From assembly GCF_018402695.1 (NCBI RefSeq), contig NZ_JAGYIM010000019.1, positions 62,001-126,000 on the forward strand: a stretch of DNA of 64,000 bases. The letters are read 5' to 3'. The notes below the pieces were generated by a model. The model saw only the letters and a list, made by a program, of their open reading frames with translations, had not been told where the DNA came from and searched no databases. Source of the stretch: Arsukibacterium sp. (GTDB lineage Bacteria; Pseudomonadota; Gammaproteobacteria; Enterobacterales; Alteromonadaceae). A program made the translations under genes and the position numbers. Position 1 is the stretch's first letter; the number at the start of each line of letters is the position of its first letter. Positions 1-8,953 of the stretch are shown one piece after another.

Positions 1-1
1 T

Positions 2-193
2 ATTCCCTACATGTTTTACTGCCACCCTTGGGAAATTGATCCCGAGCAACCGCGGATACAAGATGCGCCTTTAAAATCGCGATTTCGGCATTATGTTAAT
101 TTAAGCAGAATGGAAGCGAAAATAGGTTGTTTACTGCAAGATTTTAATTGGCGGTCAGTAAACGAAGTATACCAACCTTATTTTAAAAGCTAA
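2..193 (+). CDS. XrtA-locus polysaccharide deacetylase, C-terminal end only (partial)
   Basis: The reading frame is open from the window edge and stops at 193, so only the last ~63 residues are visible. The sequence FYCHPWEIDPEQPRI is the hallmark of the C-terminal DUF3473 part of the NodB-type polysaccharide deacetylases that sit in PEP-CTERM/exosortase A loci. The internal ATG at 11 is not a start, because the family motif begins around it. The gene ends 8 bp before the FemAB-like gene, in the order usual for these loci (deacetylase, FemAB, exosortase). The catalytic NodB domain lies outside the window, so activity cannot be judged. Confidence 0.85.
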   Translation: MPYMFYCHPWEIDPEQPRIQDAPLKSRFRHYVNLSRMEAKIGCLLQDFNWRSVNEVYQPYFKS

Positions 194-201
194 GGATTAG
201 C

Positions 202-1230
202 ATGTATCAGGTATCAGGCTTAGCGCTGGATGACAAGCGCAATGCAGATTGGGACAAATTTGTAAAAGACAGCTCTGAGGGTAGTTTTTTTCATCTTGCT
301 GGCTGGCAGCAGGTACTGGCAGATCTTGGCCATCAGGGTTTTTATTTATACGCTACCTGTGAGCAACAAATTGTTGGTGTGTTACCGCTGGCAAGAGTTA
401 AAAGCCGTCTATTTGGTGATGCTTTAGTATCCACCCCTTTTTGTGTTTATGGTGGCGCTATTGGTCCGGATGAAGTTAAACGCTTGCTGGAGCAAAGCGC
501 AATTTCTCTGGCCAGCGAGCTTGGGGTCGACCATCTTGAGTTACGCTATCGTTATCCTCAGAACAACCAGTTAACTACCCGCATTCAACATGCAACTTTC
601 CAGTGCCCGTTAGCCGACAGTGACGCCGAAATTCTAGCCGGAATTAAAAAGAAACAACGGGCCGTCATCCGGCAATCGTTGAATCAACAGCTCAGTTTCA
701 CCCTGGATAACAGCTTAGATAATTTCTATCAAACTTATTCAGAAAGTGTCAGAAACCTGGGTACACCGGTTTTCAGTAAAACCTATTTTCAATCCCTGTT
801 AAAAGTATTTGGCGATGATGCTGAAATCCTGACCGTACGCAAGGACGGCAAAGCTGTCTCCAGTGTTCTCAGCTTTTATTATAACCAGCAGGTTTTACCC
901 TACTATGGCGGAGGTATCAGTGAAGCCCGCGAGCTGAAAAGTAATGACTTTATGTACTATCAGCTAATGTGCCACGCCAGAGCTGACCGAGATTGCAACA
1001 GTTACGATTTTGGCAGGAGCAAAGTTGACTCGGGTGCCTACAGTTACAAAAAGCACTGGGGGATGATCCCGCAAGAGCTGCATTACCAGTACCAGTTAAT
1101 CAATGCCAGTGCTTTGCCAAACCTTAGCCCGAACAACCCTAAATATCAGCTGTTTATTAAGTTATGGCAAAAGCTGCCCCTCAGCATTAGTCAATGGCTG
1201 GGACCTAAAATTTCCCGGTATCTGGGGTAG
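202..1230 (+). CDS. FemAB-related protein of the XrtA/PEP-CTERM system
   Basis: A 342-residue protein of the GNAT-fold FemAB/Acetyltransf_6 group, matching the subfamily found next to exosortase A genes. FemAB relatives transfer aminoacyl or acyl groups; the substrate of this subfamily is not established. The C-terminal half carries the conserved region with FYYNQQVLPYYGGG, then SNDFMYYQLMCHA and YDFGRSKVDSGAYSYKKHWG (about residues 215-290). The start at 202 has a good ribosome site (AAGGATTAGC) just upstream. It lies 8 bp after the deacetylase and 3 bp before xrtA, so it is clearly in the same operon. Family membership is firm; the reaction is unknown. Confidence 0.88.
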   Translation: MYQVSGLALDDKRNADWDKFVKDSSEGSFFHLAGWQQVLADLGHQGFYLYATCEQQIVGVLPLARVKSRLFGDALVSTPFCVYGGAIGPDEVKRLLEQSAISLASELGVDHLELRYRYPQNNQLTTRIQHATFQCPLADSDAEILAGIKKKQRAVIRQSLNQQLSFTLDNSLDNFYQTYSESVRNLGTPVFSKTYFQSLLKVFGDDAEILTVRKDGKAVSSVLSFYYNQQVLPYYGGGISEARELKSNDFMYYQLMCHARADRDCNSYDFGRSKVDSGAYSYKKHWGMIPQELHYQYQLINASALPNLSPNNPKYQLFIKLWQKLPLSISQWLGPKISRYLG

Positions 1231-1233
1231 CCA

Positions 1234-2766
1234 ATGAAGAACAAAGTCAGCATGTCTCATTTATCAAGTCCGGCACGCAGCTATGCTATTACCCTGACAG
1301 TGTTTTTAGTTGTCTGGCTGCTTAGTTTTGCGGAAACCTTATGGTCCATGGTTACTATCTGGTTGCGGTCCGATACCTATGCCCACGGCATATTAATTTT
1401 CCCAATCAGCCTGTATCTAATCTGGCGAAAACGCCAGCAAATCGCCGCTACCCGACTGAGTCCATCTGCCCCGCCTATACTGTTTTTGTTTATTCTGGTT
1501 ACGGTCTGGTATTTTGCTAACGCCGTGGCCGTTAATGTCGTCAGTCAGCTTGCAGTAGTACTGATGCTGCCGGTTCTGGTTTGGCTGTGCTGTGGCTGGC
1601 CGCTGTTAAAGCTACTGCGGTTTCCGCTGTGTTACCTGTTGTTTGCAGTACCAATGGGTGAAAACCTGGTGCCCTGGCTGCAAGACATAACAGCAGACAT
1701 TACCGTGGCGGCACTGCAACTAAGTCAAATTCCGGTGTACCGGGATGGATTGTACCTGACAACCCCCACCGGGTTATTTCTGGTCGCTGAAGCCTGCTCT
1801 GGTATTCGCTATTTAATTGCCTCTGTCGCCTTAGGCACCCTATACGCTTACCTGACCTACACCAGCAGAGTTAAACAACTGGTCTTTTGTCTGGCTGCGA
1901 TAATTGTTCCTATTGTGGCTAATGGCCTGCGTGCCTACGGTATAGTGTTAATCGCCTCCCTGACCGATATGAAACATGCTGTCGGCGTTGATCACTTGAT
2001 TTACGGCTGGCTGTTTTTTGGTATCATCATTTTTATAATGTTTTATGTTGGTGGTTTTTTTGCAGATAAAAAACCACCACAATCCCAAAGCCGCTCTGCA
2101 CAGCTTAAACCTGTTTCAGGTACCATACTGTTGAGCGGGGTCAGTGTTATGTTGTTACCGATGCTCGTCACGCTGCTATTACCCCCCCTTGCACAGCAGC
2201 CCTTGTTCAGTACCAAACAACTTGAACAAAGTCTGGCTCCGGCCGGCAACACCATTGCATTACCTCAATTTACCGATAGCTCAGCAAAGTTGGCTGGTAT
2301 CTGGCAGCGCGAAAGCCACGATATCTGGTTTTATGCGGCTTTTTATCAGCATATAGATGATAAAAAGTTAGTCAGTTGGCATAACCAGCCTTATCAGACG
2401 GCAAAATGGACACCCGCTACCAGCCAACGCCGGAATTTACAAATCGGTCAGCAAAGTCTGGTGTTGCAGGAAGTGGACCTGCGAGCCTCAAACGGCCAGA
2501 GAAGAATGCTCTGGTATTGGTACGGTAGCGGTAATTATTTCTCAGCCGACCCATACCTGATTACCGCAATGCAGGCACTGGGCAAGGTGTTCCACTTCAG
2601 TCAGCATGGTAGCTTTTACGCACTAAGTGTTTACTATGATGACGACCCGGAACATGCCAGCCGCATCTTAGAGCAGGAACTGACTGAACGGTTTAGTTTA
2701 ATTGCCACGGCAAATTCGTCAGAACCAGCAGAACTGAGTCTGGCACAGCAGGCTCAACAGCCATGA
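1234..2766 (+). CDS. xrtA: Exosortase A with C-terminal EpsI domain
   Basis: Polytopic inner-membrane transpeptidase-like enzyme that recognises C-terminal PEP-CTERM signals. The N-terminal ~280 residues contain several hydrophobic segments and the three family catalytic residues: Cys188 (in AEACSGIRYL), Arg233 (NGLRAYG) and His254 (GVDHLIYGW). Residues ~300-510 form a periplasmic EpsI-like domain, with WYWYGSGNYFSADPY typical of it, so the exosortase and EpsI parts are fused in one 510-residue chain, as is usual for XrtA. A TM segment (~residues 295-320) joins them. The stop overlaps the next start by 4 bp (ATGA), showing translational coupling. A cognate substrate is encoded at 45447-46160. 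Confidence 0.96.
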   Translation: MKNKVSMSHLSSPARSYAITLTVFLVVWLLSFAETLWSMVTIWLRSDTYAHGILIFPISLYLIWRKRQQIAATRLSPSAPPILFLFILVTVWYFANAVAVNVVSQLAVVLMLPVLVWLCCGWPLLKLLRFPLCYLLFAVPMGENLVPWLQDITADITVAALQLSQIPVYRDGLYLTTPTGLFLVAEACSGIRYLIASVALGTLYAYLTYTSRVKQLVFCLAAIIVPIVANGLRAYGIVLIASLTDMKHAVGVDHLIYGWLFFGIIIFIMFYVGGFFADKKPPQSQSRSAQLKPVSGTILLSGVSVMLLPMLVTLLLPPLAQQPLFSTKQLEQSLAPAGNTIALPQFTDSSAKLAGIWQRESHDIWFYAAFYQHIDDKKLVSWHNQPYQTAKWTPATSQRRNLQIGQQSLVLQEVDLRASNGQRRMLWYWYGSGNYFSADPYLITAMQALGKVFHFSQHGSFYALSVYYDDDPEHASRILEQELTERFSLIATANSSEPAELSLAQQAQQP

Positions 2767-3893
2767 CAGTTCATATTTGTCATTTGCTGTGGAGTTTCAG
2801 AACCGGGGGGCTGGAAAATGGTGTGGTTAATTTAATTAATCAACTTGAGCCAGGCGAATTCCGGCACAGCATCATTTGCCTGACAGACTATGATCAGGCG
2901 TTTTTCTCCCGGATACAGCGGGACAATGTGCACATTTACTGTTTGCATAAACGTCCGGGCCACGACTTATCCTCATTCTGGCGATGTTGGCGGTTGTTAC
3001 GTCAGCTTAAACCGGATATCTGTCATAGCCGTAATCTGGCTGCTATGGAGTATCAGGCCGCGGCTATGCTGGCCAGAATACCGTTGCGGCTCCATGGTGA
3101 GCATGGCTGGGATTTAACTGATCTGGCGGGTCAGAATAAAAAATATGTACTGCTAAAGCGCTTGTTTAAAAAAATCATCCATCGCTATATCTGCCTGTCA
3201 GAAGAAGGCCGCCACTACCTGCAAAACGTGGTAGGTGTCTCGTCAAACCGGCTCAGCAAAATCTGCAATGGTGTAGACACGCAGCGCTTCACCCCCGAAA
3301 GCCCTGAACTAAGCGTTTTACCTGAGCCTCTGGTGACAGGTGACAGAATTATTTTCGGTACCGTTGGCCGGATTGCCGATGTTAAAAATCAACAATTGCT
3401 GGTGGCTGCCTACATTGAGCTGTGCCAGCAGCACAAAACCTTTCAACAAACAACCGCGCTGGTCATAATCGGCGATGGCCCGACAAGAACGCAATTGCAA
3501 CAGCAACTGGCAACTGCAGGCCTGCATAGCCAATGCTGGCTACCGGGAGACAGAAACGATATTGCCGCCATTTTGCCGGATTTGTCAGTATTTGTGTTGC
3601 CCTCACTGGCAGAAGGCATCTCCAACACCATTCTCGAAGCAATGGCTTGCGCCCTGCCCGTTATTGCCAGTAACGTTGGTGGTAATGCCGAATTGGTAGA
3701 GCCGGAGCAAACTGGTTGGCTGTTTAGCAGTAACAACAAATCACAGTTGCAGCAGTTAATGTTGCAGTGTCAACAAGCGCCGACGGAGCTGCAGCGCCTC
3801 GGCAGCAATGCCAGGGCTGCAGCAGAGCAGAAATTTAGTCTCGGTACTATGGTAGCCGCCTATCGGCACTTGTATCTTGATGGTAGTAAATAA
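2763..3893 (+). CDS. XrtA-associated glycosyltransferase, GT4 type (stp2-like)
   Basis: A 376-residue GT-B glycosyltransferase of the sugar-transferase family repeatedly found beside exosortase A (TIGR03088-like, judged from memory of the family). The N-terminal start HICHLLWSFRTGGLENGV gives the glycine-rich acceptor loop. The C-terminal domain has FGTVGRIADVKNQ and the sugar-nucleotide site VFVLPSLAEGISNTILEAMA, with the E-x7-E pattern of family GT4. It would add a sugar to the lipid-linked repeat unit on the cytoplasmic face of the membrane. It overlaps xrtA by 4 bp. Donor and linkage cannot be told from sequence. Confidence 0.9.
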   Translation: MTVHICHLLWSFRTGGLENGVVNLINQLEPGEFRHSIICLTDYDQAFFSRIQRDNVHIYCLHKRPGHDLSSFWRCWRLLRQLKPDICHSRNLAAMEYQAAAMLARIPLRLHGEHGWDLTDLAGQNKKYVLLKRLFKKIIHRYICLSEEGRHYLQNVVGVSSNRLSKICNGVDTQRFTPESPELSVLPEPLVTGDRIIFGTVGRIADVKNQQLLVAAYIELCQQHKTFQQTTALVIIGDGPTRTQLQQQLATAGLHSQCWLPGDRNDIAAILPDLSVFVLPSLAEGISNTILEAMACALPVIASNVGGNAELVEPEQTGWLFSSNNKSQLQQLMLQCQQAPTELQRLGSNARAAAEQKFSLGTMVAAYRHLYLDGSK

Positions 3894-3909
3894 CAGGAAG
3901 GTTAAACAG

Positions 3910-5808
3910 ATGTGCGGTATTGCCGGAATTTTACAGCTAAACAACACCAATCAGGTTAACCAGAGCGTCCTGAAAGTTATGAATACGCTGCAATCACATC
4001 GCGGCCCGGACGATGATGGTTATCATTTTGAAGCGGGTGTTGGCCTTGCGCACCGCCGCTTATCAATTATTGACATCGCCGGTAGCCATCAACCGCTGTT
4101 TAATGAAACCGGTGACGTGGCTGTTGTTTTTAATGGTGAAATTTATAATTTTGCTGAACTCACAGTAGAGTTAAAAGCGCTTGGCCATGTTTTTGCCACT
4201 CACGGCGATACCGAAACGATTGTCCATGCCTGGGAAGAATGGGGAGTGGACTGTGTTCAGCATTTTCGCGGCATGTTTGCTTTTGCAATATGGGATCGCA
4301 CTAAACAGCAGCTTTTTCTGGCACGCGACAGAATGGGCATTAAACCTTTATTTTATAGTTTACTTCCCAGCGGTGAATTGCTGTTTGGCTCAGAACTAAA
4401 AGTGCTGACCGCCCATCCGGAATTTGATAAAGGGCTATATTATCAAGGCATAGAGGACTATTTTACTTTTGGTTATATTCCTGAGCCGCACACTATTTAT
4501 GCCAATAGCTATAAGCTAAACCCCGGACATTACCTGTTGATCGATAAAACCAGGCCGGCAACGCTGAAGCAAACTCAGTACTGGGATGTTGACTTTAGTC
4601 AGGCAGTTTTAACCGAACAACAGGTAAAAGCTGAATTGCTCGACCGGTTAAAAGAAGCGGTCGATATCCGGCTAATCGCTGAAGTACCGCTGGGCGCTTT
4701 TTTATCCGGTGGGGTCGATTCCAGCGCTATTGTCGCCCTGATGGCCCAGTTACAGCAGGATAAAGCCGTCAACACCTGCTCCATTGGCTTTGACGATCAG
4801 CAATTTGATGAAAGTGACTATGCCAGTCAGGTTGCCAGGCAGTATCAAACCAACCATCGCAGTGGTATGGTCGACCGTGATGACTTCTCGCTTATTGACA
4901 AACTGGCTGCGCTTTATGACGAACCTTATGCCGACAGCTCTGCAATGCCAACCTACCGGGTTTGTCAGTTAGCCCGTAAACATGTAACAGTTGCGCTGTC
5001 CGGCGATGGTGGTGATGAGCTGTTTGGTGGTTACCGTCGCTACCGTTACCAGTTACATGAAGAAAAAATGCGCAGTATTATGCCCCAGGCCATCCGTCAG
5101 CCGTTATTTGGTATGCTGGGCAAGGTTTATCCGAAACTGGACTGGGCACCGCGCTTTGTCAGAGCAAAAACCACCTTTCAGTCGCTGGCAATGAATGCCG
5201 TTTCCGGCTACTGCAATACTATGTCGATTATGCGCTCTGATGCCAGAGCTGCGCTATTTTCTCCACAACTAAAACAGAAACTAGCCGGCTATCAGTCAGT
5301 AGAGGTATTTAAACGCCACGCGGCCAACGCTAATACCGATGATCCACTAAAGCTGGTGCAATACCTGGATATGAAAACCTATCTGGTAGGCGATATCCTG
5401 ACTAAAGTGGACCGGGCAAGTATGGCCCACTCCCTGGAGGTGCGGGTGCCGCTACTGGACCACAAATATGTGGAATGGGCCAGCCGGCTGCCAAGCAATA
5501 TGAATATCAGTGGTAATGAAGGAAAAGCCGCCTTTAAACAAGCACTGGAGCCCCACTTACCGCATGATATTCTGTACCGCAAAAAAATGGGCTTTGCTGT
5601 GCCGCTGGCCAGTTGGTTTCGCGGCCCGCTGAAGCAAACTCTGCAACAGGCCTTAAATTCAGAAGCGCTGGCCGATTCCGGTTTGTTTAATCAGAATTAT
5701 ATTCAGCAGTTATATCAACAGCATGTTTCGGGTAAACGTGATCACAGCTCAGCACTATGGACGCTGCTAATGTTTTCCCAGTTTTATCGCCAGCAGTTGG
5801 GGCAGTAA
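3910..5808 (+). CDS. XrtA-associated amidotransferase 1 (asparagine synthetase family)
   Basis: A 632-residue class II glutamine amidotransferase plus ATP-pyrophosphatase. The start is placed at 3910, not at upstream ATGs, because the N-terminal Cys of MCGIAGIL must be residue 2 to act as the glutaminase nucleophile; AGGAAGG precedes it. RGPDDDG, the glutaminase substrate residues and NGEIYN follow. The synthetase domain has the PP-loop SGGVDSS (residues 266-272) and SGDGGDELFGGYRRY. The length and the C-terminal KMGFAVPLASWFR fit exosortase A amidotransferase 1. It probably converts a carboxylate of the polysaccharide or a precursor to an amide rather than making free asparagine; that is inference from the locus. 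Confidence 0.92.
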   Translation: MCGIAGILQLNNTNQVNQSVLKVMNTLQSHRGPDDDGYHFEAGVGLAHRRLSIIDIAGSHQPLFNETGDVAVVFNGEIYNFAELTVELKALGHVFATHGDTETIVHAWEEWGVDCVQHFRGMFAFAIWDRTKQQLFLARDRMGIKPLFYSLLPSGELLFGSELKVLTAHPEFDKGLYYQGIEDYFTFGYIPEPHTIYANSYKLNPGHYLLIDKTRPATLKQTQYWDVDFSQAVLTEQQVKAELLDRLKEAVDIRLIAEVPLGAFLSGGVDSSAIVALMAQLQQDKAVNTCSIGFDDQQFDESDYASQVARQYQTNHRSGMVDRDDFSLIDKLAALYDEPYADSSAMPTYRVCQLARKHVTVALSGDGGDELFGGYRRYRYQLHEEKMRSIMPQAIRQPLFGMLGKVYPKLDWAPRFVRAKTTFQSLAMNAVSGYCNTMSIMRSDARAALFSPQLKQKLAGYQSVEVFKRHAANANTDDPLKLVQYLDMKTYLVGDILTKVDRASMAHSLEVRVPLLDHKYVEWASRLPSNMNISGNEGKAAFKQALEPHLPHDILYRKKMGFAVPLASWFRGPLKQTLQQALNSEALADSGLFNQNYIQQLYQQHVSGKRDHSSALWTLLMFSQFYRQQLGQ

Positions 5809-5810
5809 CT

Positions 5811-7730
5811 ATGTGTGGTATTCATGGCGTTGTTGCCTTAAAACGACCGCAGCAGTTTCCGGCACAATGGCTTGACCTGATGGGTGATATTACCGCCCAT
5901 CGCGGCCCGGATGACAGTGGCAGTTATCTGAACAACAATATTGCGCTGGGTATGCGCCGGTTGTCGGTTATCGATTTAAGCGGCGGCCAGCAACCTATCA
6001 GCAATGCTGACGGCAGCCTGGTACTGGTATGTAACGGTGAAATATATAACTATCGTGAACTGCGGACGCAACTGGCCGACAGTTACCCCTTTAAAACCCA
6101 GTCCGATGTTGAGGTCATTCTGGCGCTGTATCAGCAATACGGTGTGGAGTGTCTGCAGCATTTAAACGGCATGTTTGCCTTTGCGCTGTGGGACAATAAC
6201 CTACAGCAATTGCTGGTGGCACGGGATCGACTTGGTATCAAACCCTTATATCTGTGCCAGCACGATGGCTATCTGGCCTTTTCAACCGAAAGCAAAGCTA
6301 TCCTGGCGTTACCCGGTATTGAAGCGGAAGTTTGCCCGCAAGCCCTTGAGCAATATCTGCAATTGGGCTACGTTCCTGCCCCCTACTCCATGTTCAAGGG
6401 AATTCAGAAGCTCGAGGTCGCCAGTTATCTGCTAATTAACGACAAAGGAATGCAGCAGCACCAGTATTGGCAGCCCGACTTTGCACAAAGCGAGCAACTA
6501 AGCGAGCAAAGCTGGGCCAGGAAAATCCGCATCCAACTGGAAAGCTCGGTCGCCATGCAAATGGTTAGTGACGTGCCAATAGGTGCTTTTTTATCCGGTG
6601 GTGTAGATTCCAGTGCTGTGGTTGCCCTGATGTCAAAACATAGTAAGGGACCTGTCCAGACTTACGCCATAGGTTTTGACACCGGTGATGCCGCCAGTTT
6701 TTATAATGAGCTACCCTATGCCCGCGCCGTGGCTGAGCAGTTTGGCACAGAACACCGTGAAATCCTGGTAAAACCCGACGTAGTCAGTCTGCTGCCAAAA
6801 TTACTCTGGCACATGGACGAGCCTATTGCTGACAGCGCCTTTATTACGACCTATCTGGTATCTGAGTTTGCCCACAAAGACGTTACTGTTATTTTATCGG
6901 GTGTCGGTGGCGATGAACTGTTCGGCGGTTATCGTCGCTACCTCGGTGAACACTATTTACAGAAATACCGTCGACTGCCGGCGTGGATACGACAAAAACT
7001 GCTGGTGCCTGTGGCAGGAAAACTCCCCAGTGACCGCCACTCAAAACTGCTCAACACCCTACGCCTGACCAAAGCTTTTATCCAGTCAGCGGAGCTGGAT
7101 GATGCCGAACGTTATCAGCGTTACATGCAGGTATTCAGTCAACAGCAAACGGAGCAACTGTTAAACTGTGACAAACCAGTCAGTATTGTAAAACAGCATT
7201 ATCAGTTCAGTCATGCCAAACAGGGGCTATGGCGCATGTTTGATACCGATAGACAAAGCCAGTTACCAGACGATTTATTGTTATTAACCGATAAAATGAC
7301 CATGGCAACTTCGCTGGAATGCCGGGTACCCTTTCTTGATCATCAAATGGTTGAACTGGCGGTAAAAATTCCACAAAGCCTGACCATGAAAAACGGCCGG
7401 CTAAAGCACCTGTTAAAAGAGTCGCTAAGCGACATTTTGCCTGCCAGTATCCTTGATCGGCCCAAACGCGGTTTCGGCGCCCCACTCGGGGCCTGGTTAA
7501 AGCAGGAATTGGCAGCAATGTTGCGGTTATTTGTTAACCGCGAAACCATAGAAAGCCGCGGTTTACTCAACTGGCCCATTATTGAACAAACACTTAATCA
7601 GCATTTCAGCCAACAGGAAGATCACACCGATCACTTGCTGGCGCTGATGAATCTGGAGATCTGGTGCCGCTTATATTTAGACAAGCAAAGCGCCGGGCAA
7701 ATATCAGAGACAATCAGGACGTCGTTATGA
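5811..7730 (+). CDS. Second asparagine synthetase-like amidotransferase
   Basis: A 639-residue glutamine-hydrolysing Asn synthetase family protein. The start at 5811 gives MCGIHGVV with catalytic Cys2 and lies 2 bp after the previous stop; an in-frame upstream ATG at 5757 would bury the nucleophile and is rejected. Visible motifs are RGPDDSG, NGEIYNYRELR, the PP-loop SGGVDSS at residues 262-268, SGVGGDELFGGYRRY and RPKRGFGAPLGAWL. It is clearly related to its upstream neighbour but diverged, so the two are an older tandem pair. Likely role: ATP-dependent amidation or amide ligation on polysaccharide carboxylates (inference). The substrate is unknown. Confidence 0.9.
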   Translation: MCGIHGVVALKRPQQFPAQWLDLMGDITAHRGPDDSGSYLNNNIALGMRRLSVIDLSGGQQPISNADGSLVLVCNGEIYNYRELRTQLADSYPFKTQSDVEVILALYQQYGVECLQHLNGMFAFALWDNNLQQLLVARDRLGIKPLYLCQHDGYLAFSTESKAILALPGIEAEVCPQALEQYLQLGYVPAPYSMFKGIQKLEVASYLLINDKGMQQHQYWQPDFAQSEQLSEQSWARKIRIQLESSVAMQMVSDVPIGAFLSGGVDSSAVVALMSKHSKGPVQTYAIGFDTGDAASFYNELPYARAVAEQFGTEHREILVKPDVVSLLPKLLWHMDEPIADSAFITTYLVSEFAHKDVTVILSGVGGDELFGGYRRYLGEHYLQKYRRLPAWIRQKLLVPVAGKLPSDRHSKLLNTLRLTKAFIQSAELDDAERYQRYMQVFSQQQTEQLLNCDKPVSIVKQHYQFSHAKQGLWRMFDTDRQSQLPDDLLLLTDKMTMATSLECRVPFLDHQMVELAVKIPQSLTMKNGRLKHLLKESLSDILPASILDRPKRGFGAPLGAWLKQELAAMLRLFVNRETIESRGLLNWPIIEQTLNQHFSQQEDHTDHLLALMNLEIWCRLYLDKQSAGQISETIRTSL

Positions 7731-8953
7731 AAATACTATATGTTTGTCACCGTTTCCCTTTTCCGCCGAAGCGCGGCGGCAAAATTCGCCCTTTTAATAT
7801 GATCCGCCACTTTACTGAGCAGGGTCATCAGGTGTATGTCGCATCACTGGCCCGCAGTCCGGAGGAAGCGGCAGACGGTGAAGGCATTAAACAGTATTGT
7901 CATCATTATTATGCGGCCGTGGTAAAGGAGCCAGTCCAGTTTGCCAGGATGATCCTGCGGCTACCGTTGCTGACCCCGTCATCAATGGGTTATTTCTTCA
8001 GCCATGATTTAAATAACCATATAAAAGGCTTACTGGCAGAACATAAGTTTGACCTGATTTTTGTTCACTGCTCATCTGTTGCGCAATATGTCGCCGGGGT
8101 AACGGATACCCCTAAGTTACTCGATTTTGGCGATATGGACTCGCAAAAATGGTTAGCTTACCGGGCTTTCAAACCATTTCCGCTTAGTCTGGGCTATTAC
8201 CTGGAAGGTCAGAAAATGTTGCGGGCGGAAAAACGCCTGGCCCGGCGCTTTGACTTATGCAGCTGCACCACTAAAGCCGAACTGGCCACCCTGCAAAGCT
8301 ACAATACCCAGGTGCCAACGGCCTGGTTCCCTAACGGCGTAGACACCGACTACTTTAACCCTGGTACCGCATCTTACGAGCATCACAGTATTTCTTTTAT
8401 CGGCCGGATGGATTACTACCCCAATCAGGAAGCTATGCTGCAGTTCTGCCGGCAAACCCTGCCATTAATCCGGGAGCAAATACCTGATGTTAAGCTGTAT
8501 ATCGTCGGCGCAGAACCCAGTGCCGCAATTCGGGCATTAGCCAATTTACCTGGTGTTGTGGTTACCGGCTCAGTGCCGGATGTCAGGCCCTATATAATCA
8601 ACACTGCAGCTATGGTGGCACCGCTTAATATCGCCCGCGGCACCCAGAATAAAATTCTGGAGGCCATGGCCATGGCCGTGCCGGTTGTCAGTAGCAGCCA
8701 GGCCGCTGGTGGTATAGATGCAATTGTTAATCAGCATTTTTTAATTGCCGACACGCCCTCTGAGTATGCCAATGCTCTGGTAAAACTGATGCGTAATCCG
8801 TCATACCGGCAGCAACTGGCAGAGGCAGGCCGGCAGCGGATGCTGACTCATCATCAATGGCACTTGTCCATGCAACAGTTAGACAGCATAGTGCAACAAT
8901 GTATAAACTTACATCAGGAAAAACAGCTGACACAAAGGGAAGTGCAAATATGA
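7727..8953 (+). CDS. XrtA-associated glycosyltransferase (stp1-like)
   Basis: A 408-residue GT-B fold glycosyltransferase. The true start is the ATG at 7727 (MKILYVCHRFPFPPKRGG), overlapping the previous stop by 4 bp; the longer frame from 7664 runs inside the upstream gene. The sequence LLDFGDMDSQKW and the C-terminal IVGAEPSAAIRAL, VAPLNIARGTQNKILEAMA match the sugar-transferase PEP-CTERM/EpsH1-associated family (TIGR03087-like). It probably acts at the cytoplasmic membrane in repeat-unit assembly. The stop overlaps the dehydrogenase start by 4 bp. Donor sugar unknown. Confidence 0.9.
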   Translation: MKILYVCHRFPFPPKRGGKIRPFNMIRHFTEQGHQVYVASLARSPEEAADGEGIKQYCHHYYAAVVKEPVQFARMILRLPLLTPSSMGYFFSHDLNNHIKGLLAEHKFDLIFVHCSSVAQYVAGVTDTPKLLDFGDMDSQKWLAYRAFKPFPLSLGYYLEGQKMLRAEKRLARRFDLCSCTTKAELATLQSYNTQVPTAWFPNGVDTDYFNPGTASYEHHSISFIGRMDYYPNQEAMLQFCRQTLPLIREQIPDVKLYIVGAEPSAAIRALANLPGVVVTGSVPDVRPYIINTAAMVAPLNIARGTQNKILEAMAMAVPVVSSSQAAGGIDAIVNQHFLIADTPSEYANALVKLMRNPSYRQQLAEAGRQRMLTHHQWHLSMQQLDSIVQQCINLHQEKQLTQREVQI

